A DNA stretch of 64,000 nt from 66-474 sp035281745 (GCA_035281745.1 DATEDI010000026.1:252929-316928), one strand, 5' to 3'; counted from the first letter of the stretch, positions 29,764 through 41,994 are shown. Made by a program: numbers and translations. Notes: generated by a model not told the origin, from the sequence alone.

Positions 29764-31614
29764 TCAGATCTGGTCGCGCAGGGTGACCGCAAGCTCGCGC
29801 ATTTGGCCGCCGCGTTTGGTCGTGAAATGCACCACGGTGCCGGGTAATTCGTCCCGCAGCATCCGGCGAAGTTCGTAAACCGGAGTCGACGTCGCAGGTT
29901 TGCCGTTCACCTGTGTGATCACGTCGCCGGTCTTGACACCGGCCTTCGCGGCCGGACCGTTCGCGGTCACGTCCATCACTTCCATGCCGCCTTTCGCGGC
30001 GTTGATCCACATGCCGGCGCGGTCGTAGGTGTCGAGGTCCGCGACGGGTTGCGGCAACGGCTTCAGGTACATCACGTGGTTGGCGTAATCGAATGTCACG
30101 ATAAAGCGCTTCAGGACGCCGCCACCGATGTTGCCCTGATACGCAGGCGACGCAAACGATCCCTTCTTTTGCAGCGACATCGCGGTGACGACGCCCGGAA
30201 TCTTCAGCGGCCCGATCGCGAGTTCCCTGCCGCGCATCACGTAGCTGCGCGACGACCCGCCGACGCCCCAGCCATCCACCGCGACCACGCCCTTCGGATT
30301 CGCGGCGCGCAAACCGTGTTGCTTCGCGAACGGTCCGGTCAGCGTCAATGACGCGCGCGAGCCGGTGTCGATGTCGAACTTGCCCCGAATGCCGTCGAAG
30401 GTGCCTTCCACTTCCGGCAGGTCGCCATTGAACACGAACGGGATCGGCGTGCCGGCGTCCTTCGGATCGAAGTGATCGGGTTCGATCAGCGTGATCTCGT
30501 GCTTGCCGTAATCGATCCGCGTGACGAAGCGCTTGAATACCGTGAAGCCGAGCATGCCCTCGACGTCCACGCCCTCCACGTTGTTCGGGATGAAATCCAT
30601 CACGTAAACAATTTGATCCTTGAAAGCGGCCTTGCCGACCTTGAGCGATTTCACCTTGGCGAGTCCGACACTCACGGTCTTGCTGCCGACACCCGTACCT
30701 GCCATCGCACCTTCGGTCTTGAGGCCGAGCACCTTGGCGGTCGATGGCACCAGGATGTTCTCGCCACCGGTATCGACGATGAAAAGCAGCGGGCCCTGTC
30801 CGTTCACCCACGCATCGGTGTAGATGTGGTTGTTGAGCAGCCGGAACGGAAACATGGTCTGCGTGGCACCATTCGCAATCGCAACGTCCTTGATGTGGGA
30901 TGCCGGTGGCGCATACGTCGCCACCGGTTGCCCCGGAAGGAACGTCACCGACGTCACCGTCACCGTTTGCAGGTATTGCTGGCCGTGGCCGTTGTCGACG
31001 ACCGTCTTGAACGGCACCCGTACGCCATCGACACTTCGGTAATCCGAAAGCAGCACGGTCGTCGTGCGCGCGCCGATGTGCAGCACGGTGCGATCGAGTA
31101 GATGGGATGACCGATCGAACCAAGCCTGGAAAGGCAAACCGCCTTTGGGCGCGATTTCCAGCGCCGCGCAAGTGGATTTGCCGCACGGCCGATCGGCGAG
31201 CGCCTCGACTTTCGCGCCGCCGAAATCGGCGCGCCACCACAGGTTGGCGTTTTGATAGGCGACGTTCCGCGCCAGCTGCAAGCCGTCGCCACCTTTCTGA
31301 AGATTCACCTCGCCGTTCGGCCCCTGCTCCCACGCGTCCTTGCCATCGAAGCCTTCCGCGCCGCTGGCCGGTCCCAGCGTGTAGCGTTCGACCGAGTTGC
31401 CGGTGCGCAAGTCGGTAATGGACGTATCCGTACCGGTCAGGCCTTGTCCGGTCAATTTCGACTCGGTCTTCATCACTGCCTTGGCATGCCACGCATCGCC
31501 GCCGCTCGCGGCGCGGTACGCGTTCAGGACGGTCGCGGGATCGGTGGCGGCGTGCGCAGCGCCAAGCACCGACACGAGTACAGCGCCTGCAATGACAAGG
31601 AAAGCGGAACGCAT
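29764..31614 (-). CDS. exported aspartyl protease-like protein with PDZ domain
   Basis: A 616-residue exported protein. Signal peptide (1-22), an N-terminal outer-membrane-lipoprotein-sorting-like beta domain (about 25-240), then two retropepsin-like halves with active-site signatures FIVDTGGEN and FDIDTGSRA, each followed by a hydrophobic-hydrophobic-Gly motif. A PDZ domain forms the last 95 residues (ANGPAAKAGVKTGDVI). With both Asp motifs present it could act as an internal pepsin-like enzyme. ATG 31614 has a GGGGTGG ribosome site. The GH43-like gene follows 48 bases later on the same strand. Confidence 0.85.
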   Translation of the reverse strand: MRSAFLVIAGAVLVSVLGAAHAATDPATVLNAYRAASGGDAWHAKAVMKTESKLTGQGLTGTDTSITDLRTGNSVERYTLGPASGAEGFDGKDAWEQGPNGEVNLQKGGDGLQLARNVAYQNANLWWRADFGGAKVEALADRPCGKSTCAALEIAPKGGLPFQAWFDRSSHLLDRTVLHIGARTTTVLLSDYRSVDGVRVPFKTVVDNGHGQQYLQTVTVTSVTFLPGQPVATYAPPASHIKDVAIANGATQTMFPFRLLNNHIYTDAWVNGQGPLLFIVDTGGENILVPSTAKVLGLKTEGAMAGTGVGSKTVSVGLAKVKSLKVGKAAFKDQIVYVMDFIPNNVEGVDVEGMLGFTVFKRFVTRIDYGKHEITLIEPDHFDPKDAGTPIPFVFNGDLPEVEGTFDGIRGKFDIDTGSRASLTLTGPFAKQHGLRAANPKGVVAVDGWGVGGSSRSYVMRGRELAIGPLKIPGVVTAMSLQKKGSFASPAYQGNIGGGVLKRFIVTFDYANHVMYLKPLPQPVADLDTYDRAGMWINAAKGGMEVMDVTANGPAAKAGVKTGDVITQVNGKPATSTPVYELRRMLRDELPGTVVHFTTKRGGQMRELAVTLRDQI

Positions 31615-31694
31615 GGGTCCACCCCGGACCACGAACGATGGCGACGGCGATCGCGAGGGAATCAGGAATGCGGCAGATATCGCGGGAACTCACG

Positions 31695-31755
31695 GTGTGG
31701 GGATCGACGCGTGGCCACCCACCCTCGCTGGGTAACCACGCGCCGATCCCACAAC
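31695..31755. repeat. long imperfect inverted repeat with inner hairpin
   Basis: Outer arms 31695-31714 and 31736-31755 pair over about 18 of 20 positions. Inside them ACCCA and TGGGT form a second small stem. The structure lies in the 329-bp spacer between two divergent genes, where a terminator would not be expected. Confidence 0.6.
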
Positions 31756-31943
31756 GCTTCCACGAACCGGAATCGGACGCTCGATCAGGCGGATGTCATT
31801 CTCCTGATCCGTTGCTCCACGCGCATGTGCATGTGGTAACGAAAAATCGCGTGACACTCGTCATGTGTGCCGGCTGCTTGGACCTGCGCCGCCGCGGCGT
31901 CCGGCGTACACTCGCGGACTGTCCTTCACGAGAGGGGTTTGTC

Positions 31944-33620
<1,677 letters not shown>

Positions 33621-33735
33621 GTTGACGGTGAGCCCGGCTCCATCGGGCCCGGCGAATCCCGACGCAGGCGTCTTTTGATGTTGGGGCCCGCAGAAGGCGC
33701 TCACCCCGACCTGCGCGCTGGAATGTTTCCACGTC

Positions 33736-33768
33736 ATTCCGAACGCCGCGCAAGCGGCGATCCGGAAT
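33736..33768. repeat. ATTCCG...CGGAAT palindromic repeat
   Basis: Arms of about 14 bases (ATTCCGAACGCCGC and GCGGCGATCCGGAAT) around a GCAA loop make a REP-like hairpin in the gap between the peptidase and VOC genes. Confidence 0.65.
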
Positions 33769-33791
33769 CTGCCGTTTCGAAGAGCTGCCGC

Positions 33792-34172
33792 ATGCACCAT
33801 TCCCGCCTGTGTTCAATGCAGATCGATTGCAACGTCGAAGACATTGATGCCGCGGCCCGGTTCTGGGCCGCCGCACTCGGTTGCCCCGTCGACATGGATC
33901 ACCCGGGCAGCCGCGACAACTATCGTCAACTTGCGACACCGCCGGACCAACCGATGGTCCAGTTGCAGCGCGTCGATCACGAGAGCCGCGTGCACCTCGA
34001 CATCGAAACCGATGACATCGAGGCCGAAGTCATGCGACTGCAAAATCTCGGCGCAACGATCTTCAAGCGCCTCGATCGCTGGGTGGTAATGCAGGCGCCC
34101 AGTGGCCAGCGCTTCTGCGTGGTGCGCGTGCAGCGGCCGGACTTTGCCGAAAACGCGAATCGCTGGGAGTGA
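33792..34172 (+). CDS. VOC (glyoxalase-like) superfamily protein
   Basis: A 126-residue single-domain protein of the vicinal oxygen chelate fold. It starts MHHSRLCSMQIDCNVEDID, matching a common family start in which the first His and a later Glu serve the metal site, and includes the AARFWAAALG helix and the VHLDIETDDIEAEV strand-helix unit. Substrate is unknown; small members are often resistance or metabolite-modifying proteins. ATG 33792 fits the family; an internal ATG lies at 33816. Confidence 0.8.
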   Translation: MHHSRLCSMQIDCNVEDIDAAARFWAAALGCPVDMDHPGSRDNYRQLATPPDQPMVQLQRVDHESRVHLDIETDDIEAEVMRLQNLGATIFKRLDRWVVMQAPSGQRFCVVRVQRPDFAENANRWE

Positions 34173-34567
34173 TCAAGGTTGATCCAACCTCAGATTGACC
34201 GGCGACAAAGCCATGGATTTCCTCGAAATGAGCAGGTTGGGCTGATGCCAGCTTGATCGGCGGACGCCCAACCACTTCTCGAGACCCGGGTTCGCGCCGC
34301 GCCCGTCCCGGTGTCGGTGTACTCGAGGCAACGGCTGGCTGGCTTGCTGGCGCACAACCCGCTACACTGCGCGCAGTTTGACGCGCCGCACCCCGAATTT
34401 CCCTGGTGGATCACCGCCGCCGCTGAGCTGAAAAGCTTCGCGCCGCCCGGCCCCTCGCCACTCGCCCGTCGCGCACACACGGACACCGCAATCGCGGCGT
34501 CCGCACATGGTTTTACCCACCTGCAGCGCGGTTTAGGGAACGCTCCGGGACAATCAGGAGCTTCCTC
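34173..34567. other. 395-bp gene-free stretch upstream of rhlE
   Basis: No convincing gene was found. A short palindrome AGGTTG-ATC-CAACCT lies at 34176-34190 just after the VOC gene. The rest is ordinary GC-rich sequence and probably holds the rhlE promoter and a long leader. Confidence 0.5.
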
Positions 34568-35917
<1,350 letters not shown>

Positions 35918-35958
35918 GCGATCAGCGAAACAACGCGTCGCGCACCCCGGAAAGTGGC

Positions 35959-36033
35959 AGGGCGGGAGGAGCGAAGCGCATCCCGCCGGTATGTAATCGG
36001 CGGGATGCGCCGCTGCGCGGCTTCTCCCGCCCT
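35959..36033. repeat. nested inverted repeat between rhlE and hemF
   Basis: Outer arms AGGGCGGGAG / CTCCCGCCCT (ends 35959 and 36033) enclose inner 13-base perfect arms at 35976-35988 and 35998-36010. The two genes converge here, so it may act as a bidirectional transcription barrier; it also looks like a family repeat (GGCGGGA-type) of this lineage. Confidence 0.7.
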
Positions 36034-36042
36034 ACACGATTG

Positions 36043-37041
36043 CTACAACCACTCGCGCGGTCGCAAATAGTCCCCAAGCCGCGCCTCGGCGCTTCCAGCC
36101 TCGGGCTTGTAGCCGTATTCGTAGCGCACGCGCGGCGGCAGCGACATCAGGATCGATTCGGTGCGGCCGCCGGATTGCAGGCCGAACAGGGTACCGCGGT
36201 CGTAAACCAGGTTGAACTCGACGTAGCGGCCGCGGCGGTACAACTGGAACTCGCGTTCGCGTTCGCCGTAAGGCATGCCCTTGCGGCGCTCGACGATCGG
36301 CAGGTACGCATCGAGGAAACCATTGCCGACGGCCTGCATGAAGTCGAAGCAGCGCTCGAATCCGCCTTCGTTCAAGTCGTCGAAGAACAGACCGCCGACG
36401 CCGCGGGTTTCTTCGCGGTGCTTCAACCAGAAATACTCGTCGCACCACTTCTTGTATTTCGAATAGACGCTGTCGCCGAACGTCGCGCACAGATCACGCG
36501 CGACGCTGTGCCAGTGGACGCAATCGTCGTCGAACGGATAGAACGGCGTGAGATCGAAACCGCCACCGAACCACCACACCGGTTCCTCACCGTCCTTGTC
36601 GGCTTCGAAATAACGCACGTTGGCGTGCGAGGTCGGCACGTAGGGATTCTTCGGATGGATCACCAGCGACACCCCGGTCGCGGTCCATTGCCGGCCCGCG
36701 AGTTGCGGGCGGTGCGCGGTCGCCGACGGCGGCAGCTTGTCGCCGGTCACGCGTGAATAATTGACGCCGCCCTGTTCGAACACCGCGCCGTTTTTCAGGA
36801 CACGCGTGCGGCCACCACCCGAAGGCAAGCCGGCAGTGGCAGACTGCCCGCCACCGTCCCTCGCCCGCGCAGCGGGAGAGGGGGGGACCGCTCGCGGAGC
36901 GAGTGGTGGGGTGAGGGTTGCGGGGCGTGTCCATGCATCCTCGACGAAGCGCGCACCCCCATCGGCCTTTTCCAGCGCATCGCAGATGCGATCCTGCAAA
37001 TCGCGCAGGAAGGCATCTACTTGTTCCACGTTCGGTTGCAT
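36043..37041 (-). CDS. hemF: oxygen-dependent coproporphyrinogen III oxidase HemF, with in-frame insertion
   Basis: Converts coproporphyrinogen III to protoporphyrinogen IX for haem synthesis. The 332-residue protein has the family core: NPYVPTSHANVRYF, WWFGGGFDLTPFYPF, YKKWCDEYF, FFDDLN and QLYRRGRYVEFNLVYDRGT. Between FVEDAWTR and GGGRTRVL, residues 40-74 are extra relative to E. coli HemF, where only three residues stand. The insert is encoded by a palindromic repeat. Start ATG 37041 (MQPNVEQ) matches the family; ATG 37047 is also possible. Confidence 0.94.
   Translation of the reverse strand: MQPNVEQVDAFLRDLQDRICDALEKADGGARFVEDAWTRPATLTPPLAPRAVPPSPAARARDGGGQSATAGLPSGGGRTRVLKNGAVFEQGGVNYSRVTGDKLPPSATAHRPQLAGRQWTATGVSLVIHPKNPYVPTSHANVRYFEADKDGEEPVWWFGGGFDLTPFYPFDDDCVHWHSVARDLCATFGDSVYSKYKKWCDEYFWLKHREETRGVGGLFFDDLNEGGFERCFDFMQAVGNGFLDAYLPIVERRKGMPYGEREREFQLYRRGRYVEFNLVYDRGTLFGLQSGGRTESILMSLPPRVRYEYGYKPEAGSAEARLGDYLRPREWL
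36858..36903. repeat. palindromic repeat inserted within hemF
   Basis: Two hairpins stand side by side inside the coding region: CCCTCGCCCGC with GCGGGAGAGGG (36858-36882), and CTCGC with GCGAG (36891-36903), followed by a GGGTGAGGG motif. This composition is typical of intergenic repeats, not of HemF coding sequence. The extra segment spans 36820-36924, 35 whole codons. Confidence 0.75.
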
Positions 37042-37089
37042 CAGCATTGTCCCGAAAAACGCGGGCGGCAAGCACCGCCCGCGTTTGCA

Positions 37090-37500
37090 TCACTTCGCCA
37101 TCATCAAGCCGTTCTGGATATCGGTAACCAGGTTCTTGATCCAGCTTGCGTAGTTGGTGTGGATATAGCGCACACCGTTCTTCTCCTCGTAGCGGAGATT
37201 GCTGCTGGTGACGTAGTTGATCTGGATCTTCTGCGGGTCGTAGTGCACAGCGATCGTGACGCTGAACGCGCGCGGATCGTAGACTGCGTCGATTTCGCCC
37301 GGCACGTGCTTGACGATGCGCCAGTTGCGCGCGGTCAACGCCGATCCGATGATCTGCTCCACCTTGGCCGAATTCACCCCGTTCGGCACCGGGATCGGCG
37401 CTGGATCGACCAGCGGCACCTGCCGGAACGCCATCAGCATCAGCAAGGCCGGCGCCAGCAGCAACGGCAGCGCCGTCTTCATCATACGCATGCGCAACAT
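37090..37500 (-). CDS. small exported protein of unknown function
   Basis: A 136-residue protein with a Met-rich hydrophobic signal or anchor (about 5-24) and a mature domain with the pattern of alternating strands and a helix (NGVNSAKVEQIIGSALTARN, then AVYDPRAFSVTIAVHYD). The ribosome site GGGAGGAA lies five bases before ATG 37500, so expression is likely. It lies 48 bases before hemF on the same strand. Not recognised; a small periplasmic protein of the KTSC/YaiE size class is all that can be said. Confidence 0.75.
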   Translation of the reverse strand: MLRMRMMKTALPLLLAPALLMLMAFRQVPLVDPAPIPVPNGVNSAKVEQIIGSALTARNWRIVKHVPGEIDAVYDPRAFSVTIAVHYDPQKIQINYVTSSNLRYEEKNGVRYIHTNYASWIKNLVTDIQNGLMMAK

Positions 37501-37616
37501 GGTATTTCCTCCCTGGGAACGCGTGCGGCGAAAGCGCCGCGCCGGCGAGTGTAACCGCGCATCCGCGGCGGCAGACTTGGCACGTATACTGATCCACCAG
37601 CAACGAGGGACGCAGG

Positions 37617-38813
37617 GTGCCGGAAAGGATTGAACCGCTCGCCATCGCGGCATGCAGCGCGACGTCCGCGCTCGGCCACGGACTCGCGGCGCAGCTCGAA
37701 GCCTTGCGCAGCGGACGCGGTGGTCTGCGCACCAACGATTTTTCCACGGCACCGCTGGAATGCCGGATCGGACGCGTCGCCGGCGTGGAAGACGTGGCCA
37801 TGCCCGCATCGCTTGCGCACTGGGATTGCCGCAACAACCGCCTCGGATGGCTGGGGTTGCAGCAGGATGGATTGATGGACGCGATCGCCGGTGCGATCGA
37901 GCGTCACGGCGCGGGTCGCGTCGCGCTGATCCTGGGCACCTCCACCTCCAGCATCGGCGCCACCGAAGACGCCTACCGGCGGCTGGACCACGGGCGCTTC
38001 CCGGAAGACCTGCAGCGACCGGAAATCCATACGCCGCATTCGCTCGCCGCGTTCGTCGCCGATGCGACCGGCATTGCAGGTCCCGCGCTGACGATTTCGA
38101 CCGCGTGTTCGTCCTCGGCCAAGGTATTTGCGTCCGCCGAACGCCTGCTCCGGTTGGGCCTTGCCGATGCGGCGCTGGTCGGCGGCGTCGACACACTTTG
38201 CGACAGCGTGCTGTTCGGCTTCCACTCGCTTGAATTGGTGTCGAAGCAGGCCTGCCGTCCGTTCGACGCACAACGCGATGGCATTTCGATCGGCGAGGCG
38301 GCGGCGTTCGCGTTGCTGGAGCGCGCGGATGCCGCGCCGCACGCGCCACGCCTGCTCGGGTATGGCGAATCCTCGGACGCGCACCACATGTCGACGCCGC
38401 ATCCGCAAGGCCGCGGCGCGCAGTCTGCACTGGACGACGCACTGGCGCGCGCCGGCATCGATGCGGATGCCGTCGATTACATCAACCTGCACGGCACCGC
38501 CACGCCGAAGAACGACGAAGTCGAGGCGAAGCTGTTGCCGCGTTTCGCCGTGCGCACCCGCGCGAGTTCCACCAAGGGCTTCACCGGCCACACACTGGGC
38601 GCGGCCGGTGCGCTGGAAGCGGTGTTCGCGCTGCTGGCGATCGAGCACGGCATCGTGCCGCCCAATCTCGGTTGCAACGAACCCATGCCGGAAGCTGCGC
38701 CTTGGCTGGCCTTGCAGCCCTCGTCACAACACGTCGATGTCGCGCTCAGCAACTCGTTCGGATTCGGTGGCAACAATGCCTGCCTGGTGTTCGGGCGCGG
38801 AGCCGCCGCATGA
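37617..38813 (+). CDS. aryl polyene ketosynthase (FabF-like, ApeO-type)
   Basis: Condensing enzyme expected to extend the polyene chain from ACP-bound malonyl units. The 398-residue protein has the full KAS II triad: C164 in TACSSSAK, H292 in HGTATPKND and H325 in KGFTGHTLGAAG. It starts at GTG 37617 with an AGGG-type site just upstream; a TATACT -10-like box lies at 37585-37590. The stop overlaps the next ketosynthase gene by ATGA, the normal pairing of a catalytic subunit and its partner in aryl polyene clusters. Confidence 0.9.
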   Translation: MPERIEPLAIAACSATSALGHGLAAQLEALRSGRGGLRTNDFSTAPLECRIGRVAGVEDVAMPASLAHWDCRNNRLGWLGLQQDGLMDAIAGAIERHGAGRVALILGTSTSSIGATEDAYRRLDHGRFPEDLQRPEIHTPHSLAAFVADATGIAGPALTISTACSSSAKVFASAERLLRLGLADAALVGGVDTLCDSVLFGFHSLELVSKQACRPFDAQRDGISIGEAAAFALLERADAAPHAPRLLGYGESSDAHHMSTPHPQGRGAQSALDDALARAGIDADAVDYINLHGTATPKNDEVEAKLLPRFAVRTRASSTKGFTGHTLGAAGALEAVFALLAIEHGIVPPNLGCNEPMPEAAPWLALQPSSQHVDVALSNSFGFGGNNACLVFGRGAAA

Positions 38814-39604
38814 GTACGCCGCTCGCGCTCCGCATCACGGGCATCGGCGCATGGACGCCGGGCGCACCCGGTTGGCAACTTTTGCGCGACATCCTTCGCG
38901 GCGAGGCTGCGGCGATGGGCGACGCACCCGCACGTCCTGCCGGCACGATCCTGCCCGCGGCCGAACGCCGCCGCGCGCCCGATGGCGTGCGACTTGCCGC
39001 GGAGGTCGCCGCGCAAGCAATCAGCATGGCGGGCATCGATCCCGCCACGGTTCCGTGCGTGTTCGCGTCGACCCAAGGCGAACTCGCGATCACCGATTAC
39101 GTGTGCGAAACTCTCGCCCGGTCGCCGCTGGAATTGTCGCCCACCAAATTCCACAACTCGGTGTTGAACGCGCCCGCAGGCTACTGGACGATCGCCACGG
39201 GCTGCACCGCGGCATCCAGCGCCGTGACCGCGCACCACCGAAGTTTCGCGGCCGGGTTGCTGGAAGCCGCAGTCTTCGCCTGCGCCGAAGACACCCCCGT
39301 ATTGTTCGCATCGTGTGACGTTGCCTCCACCGGCCCACTCGCGGAAATGACGCGCACCACGTTGGCATTCGGCATGGCGATGTTGCTGCATCCGAACGCA
39401 AGCGATGGCGCGCGGCTGGACCTTGCACTGCATGGTGGAACCACGGAATCGGTTCCAGTCGTGACAATGACCACTGTGGCGCGCGACAATCCGGCCAACG
39501 CCGAAGCCTTGGCGCTGCTGTCGTTGCTTGCCCGCGCAAACCCTTCGAACCTGCGCTTGCCGTTGTCTTCGGGATTGTCACTGGATATGGAGATCGAGCC
39601 TTGA
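38810..39604 (+). CDS. half-length ketosynthase partner (ApeC-type chain-length factor)
   Basis: A 264-residue protein equivalent to only the N-terminal half of a ketosynthase (Ketoacyl-synt_2 type). C132 is present in GCTAASS, but the two catalytic His of a full enzyme are absent because the C-terminal half is missing. Such proteins pair with the full ketosynthase in aryl polyene synthesis and help set chain length (family knowledge). ATG 38810 overlaps the upstream stop, and its own stop overlaps the TTG start of the next gene, so the operon is tightly coupled. Confidence 0.85.
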   Translation: MSTPLALRITGIGAWTPGAPGWQLLRDILRGEAAAMGDAPARPAGTILPAAERRRAPDGVRLAAEVAAQAISMAGIDPATVPCVFASTQGELAITDYVCETLARSPLELSPTKFHNSVLNAPAGYWTIATGCTAASSAVTAHHRSFAAGLLEAAVFACAEDTPVLFASCDVASTGPLAEMTRTTLAFGMAMLLHPNASDGARLDLALHGGTTESVPVVTMTTVARDNPANAEALALLSLLARANPSNLRLPLSSGLSLDMEIEP

Positions 39605-40404
39605 CGGATGCACCCGCCCGCCCGTTCGTGATCGTGCCCTGCCTCAACGAGGCCCTCGCGATACGGAAACTGCTGGAAGGCGTGCTGACGCACTGCCGTG
39701 ACGTGATCGTGATCGACGATGGTTCCACGGATGACACCGCGAACATCGTCGCGCAGATGCCGGTGACGTTGATCTGCCATCCCGAACGCCGCGGCAAGGG
39801 CGAAGCCTTGCGCGCCGGGTTTCGCGAAGCGTTGCAACGCGGCGCCAGCGGCGTACTGACGATGGACGGCGACGGCCAGCATGACCCCGCCGACATTCCG
39901 CGCATCTTCGCCGCCGCGCGTCAGTTTCCCGGCGCGATGATCGTGGGCGCGCGGATGCTGGAACGCCATCGCCAGCCGAATGCACGCCGGCGCGCCAATG
40001 ATTTCGCCGACTGGGGCATCGGTTGGGGTTGCGGTCGCCCGGTCGCCGACACCCAGAGCGGGCAGCGCTGGTATCCGCACGCGGCGGTCGAACTGGTCGA
40101 CCTGCCAGCCCAGGATTTCGTGTTCGAAGCGGCCATCCTGATTGCCGCGTCGCGCGATCTCGACATGCCCGTGGTATCCATCCCGATTGCCTGTCGCTAC
40201 GAGAGCGGCGCGCGGCATAGCCATTTTCGCCCCGTACGCGACGTGGCGCGGATCACCCTCTACACGATCGGACGCATCGCGCACTACGGCAGCGTCCTGC
40301 AAAGTTACCGCGCATCGCACGGCGGCCCCCCTCAGGTTTACGACCCCGAACGCCGGCTCGACGCGGCGCCATCCGCACCGCTGGCGGGCGCGAGCGGGTC
40401 CTGA
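39601..40404 (+). CDS. family 2 glycosyltransferase
   Basis: A 267-residue GT-A enzyme with the nucleotide-sugar site VIDDGSTDDT and the metal site TMDGDGQHDP. It resembles dolichol/undecaprenyl-phosphate sugar transferases, but lacks membrane helices at its end. Aryl polyene clusters often carry a glycosyltransferase that acts on the lipid anchor, so it probably decorates the pigment lipid. Translation begins at TTG 39601, overlapping the previous stop; no in-frame ATG lies nearby. The next gene starts immediately after its stop. Confidence 0.85.
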   Translation: MTDAPARPFVIVPCLNEALAIRKLLEGVLTHCRDVIVIDDGSTDDTANIVAQMPVTLICHPERRGKGEALRAGFREALQRGASGVLTMDGDGQHDPADIPRIFAAARQFPGAMIVGARMLERHRQPNARRRANDFADWGIGWGCGRPVADTQSGQRWYPHAAVELVDLPAQDFVFEAAILIAASRDLDMPVVSIPIACRYESGARHSHFRPVRDVARITLYTIGRIAHYGSVLQSYRASHGGPPQVYDPERRLDAAPSAPLAGASGS

Positions 40405-41994
40405 ATGACCGAGACGGCACCCGCGGATGTCCTGATCCTCGGTGGCGGCCTGGCCGGACTTACCCTTGCGTTGCAACTGCGCGACCGCTGTCCCGACCTC
40501 GCGATCCGGGTCTTGGAACGGCGCCGCCATCCGGTCCCGGCCGCCGCCCACAAGGTCGGCGAATCGACCGTGGAAATCGGCGCGCATTATTTCGCCGATA
40601 CGCTCGGCTTGCGCGAACACCTCGACGCCGCACAGGTGCGCAAGTTCGGTTTCAGGTTTTTCTTCAGCGAAGGTTGCGCGGCACTGGATCGCTGCGCCGA
40701 ACTCGGCATCAGCCGCGTGTTTCCCACGCCGACCTGGCAACTCGAGCGCGGCACGTTCGAGAATTTCCTCGGCCGCGAAGCCGAGCGCCGCGGCATCGAA
40801 TTCATGCAGGGTGTCTGCGTGCGTGCGATCGAAACCGGCAAGCCGCACGTGGTGCACGCCGCGCACGGCGACGACACCCGCATCCATCGCGCGCGCTGGC
40901 TGGTCGATGCCTCCGGCCGCGCCGGCCTGCTGCGCCGACAGTTCGGCCTGGACGAGGACAATGGCCACCACATCGGCGCGGCATGGATGCGCATCGATGC
41001 GCGCCTGCATCTCGATCAATGGTGCAACAACCCGGCGTGGCGCGGGTTGTGTGATCCGCAGGAGCGCTGGCGCTCGACCAACCACCTGTGCGGGCCCGGC
41101 TACTGGGTGTGGCTGATCCCGCTGGCATCGGGTGCGCATTCGATCGGGATCGTGGCCGATTCGGTGATGCATCCGGTCGAATCGTTCAACAGTTTCGAGC
41201 GCATGCTCACCTGGATGCATGTTCACCAGCCCGCGCTGGCGCGCGAGCTCGAACCCCACCGCGATGACCTGCTCGACTTCGGATTCCTGCGCAAGGTCTC
41301 GTACGGTTGCCGGCAAGTTTTCAGCGCCGAACGCTGGGCGCTCACCGGCGAGGCTGCGATGTTCCTCGACCCGTTCTATTCGCCGGGCTCGGATTTCATC
41401 GCGATCGGCAATACCTACATTACGGAACTGGTCGCCCGCGACTTCGCGGGTTGCGCGGACGCGCGCGCGACGCGCCACTTCCAGCAACTGTTTTTTTCGT
41501 TCCAGCGCAACACGCTCAATCTCTATCGCGGCCAGTACGCACTGTTCGGCAACCCGCGCGTGATGACCGCGAAGGTGCTGTGGGACTATGCCTACTATTG
41601 GGGCGTGCTGTGTCCGCTCGCGATCGGCGACCGGCTCACCGACCTTGCATTGTTCGGCGACCTTGCGCCACAACTGGTGGCGGCGGAAGACCTCAACCAG
41701 CGCGTGCAGGCAATGTTTCGCGACTGGCATGCGCGCGGTCGCGCACCGGGCATGCCGACATGGATGGATCAACAGGAACTCGCCTGGTTCGCCGGCCTCA
41801 ACGCGCGCCTGCACGAACGCCTCGACGACGCCGGCATCCGTGCGCGCCTGCGCGAAAACATCGAACTGCTGCATGCGTTGGCCGGCGCGCTGGCGGAAGA
41901 CGCCGCGGGCGATGCACCCGGCCCGGCGGTCGAATCACTTCGCCTTGCCGCCGGAACGCGCGCGCGGCCGCTGCTGTTCCGTGCGGCGGCGTGA
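40405..41994 (+). CDS. flavin-dependent halogenase-like oxidoreductase 1
   Basis: A 529-residue FAD enzyme. It has the dinucleotide motif GGGLAG at 13-18, the GES segment after the first strand pair, a Lys at 80 in a K-x-G-x-x-F context and the WxWxIP halogenase motif WVWLIP at 234-239. A helical C-terminal extension of about 170 residues follows the FAD fold. It is last in the ketosynthase operon. Xanthomonadin pigments are brominated aryl polyenes, which gives a natural role, though some family members are not halogenases. ATG starts directly after the previous stop. Confidence 0.85.
   Translation: MTETAPADVLILGGGLAGLTLALQLRDRCPDLAIRVLERRRHPVPAAAHKVGESTVEIGAHYFADTLGLREHLDAAQVRKFGFRFFFSEGCAALDRCAELGISRVFPTPTWQLERGTFENFLGREAERRGIEFMQGVCVRAIETGKPHVVHAAHGDDTRIHRARWLVDASGRAGLLRRQFGLDEDNGHHIGAAWMRIDARLHLDQWCNNPAWRGLCDPQERWRSTNHLCGPGYWVWLIPLASGAHSIGIVADSVMHPVESFNSFERMLTWMHVHQPALARELEPHRDDLLDFGFLRKVSYGCRQVFSAERWALTGEAAMFLDPFYSPGSDFIAIGNTYITELVARDFAGCADARATRHFQQLFFSFQRNTLNLYRGQYALFGNPRVMTAKVLWDYAYYWGVLCPLAIGDRLTDLALFGDLAPQLVAAEDLNQRVQAMFRDWHARGRAPGMPTWMDQQELAWFAGLNARLHERLDDAGIRARLRENIELLHALAGALAEDAAGDAPGPAVESLRLAAGTRARPLLFRAAA

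Noticed and set aside
29192..31693. Minus-strand open frame of 833 codons in another frame of the aspartyl protease gene
   Set aside because: The protease frame has a signal peptide, two Asp motifs and a PDZ domain; this frame has none.
39181..41874. Minus-strand open frame of 897 codons opposite the glycosyltransferase and halogenase 1
   Set aside because: Arg/His/Ala-rich composition without motifs, fully opposite genes with clear domains.
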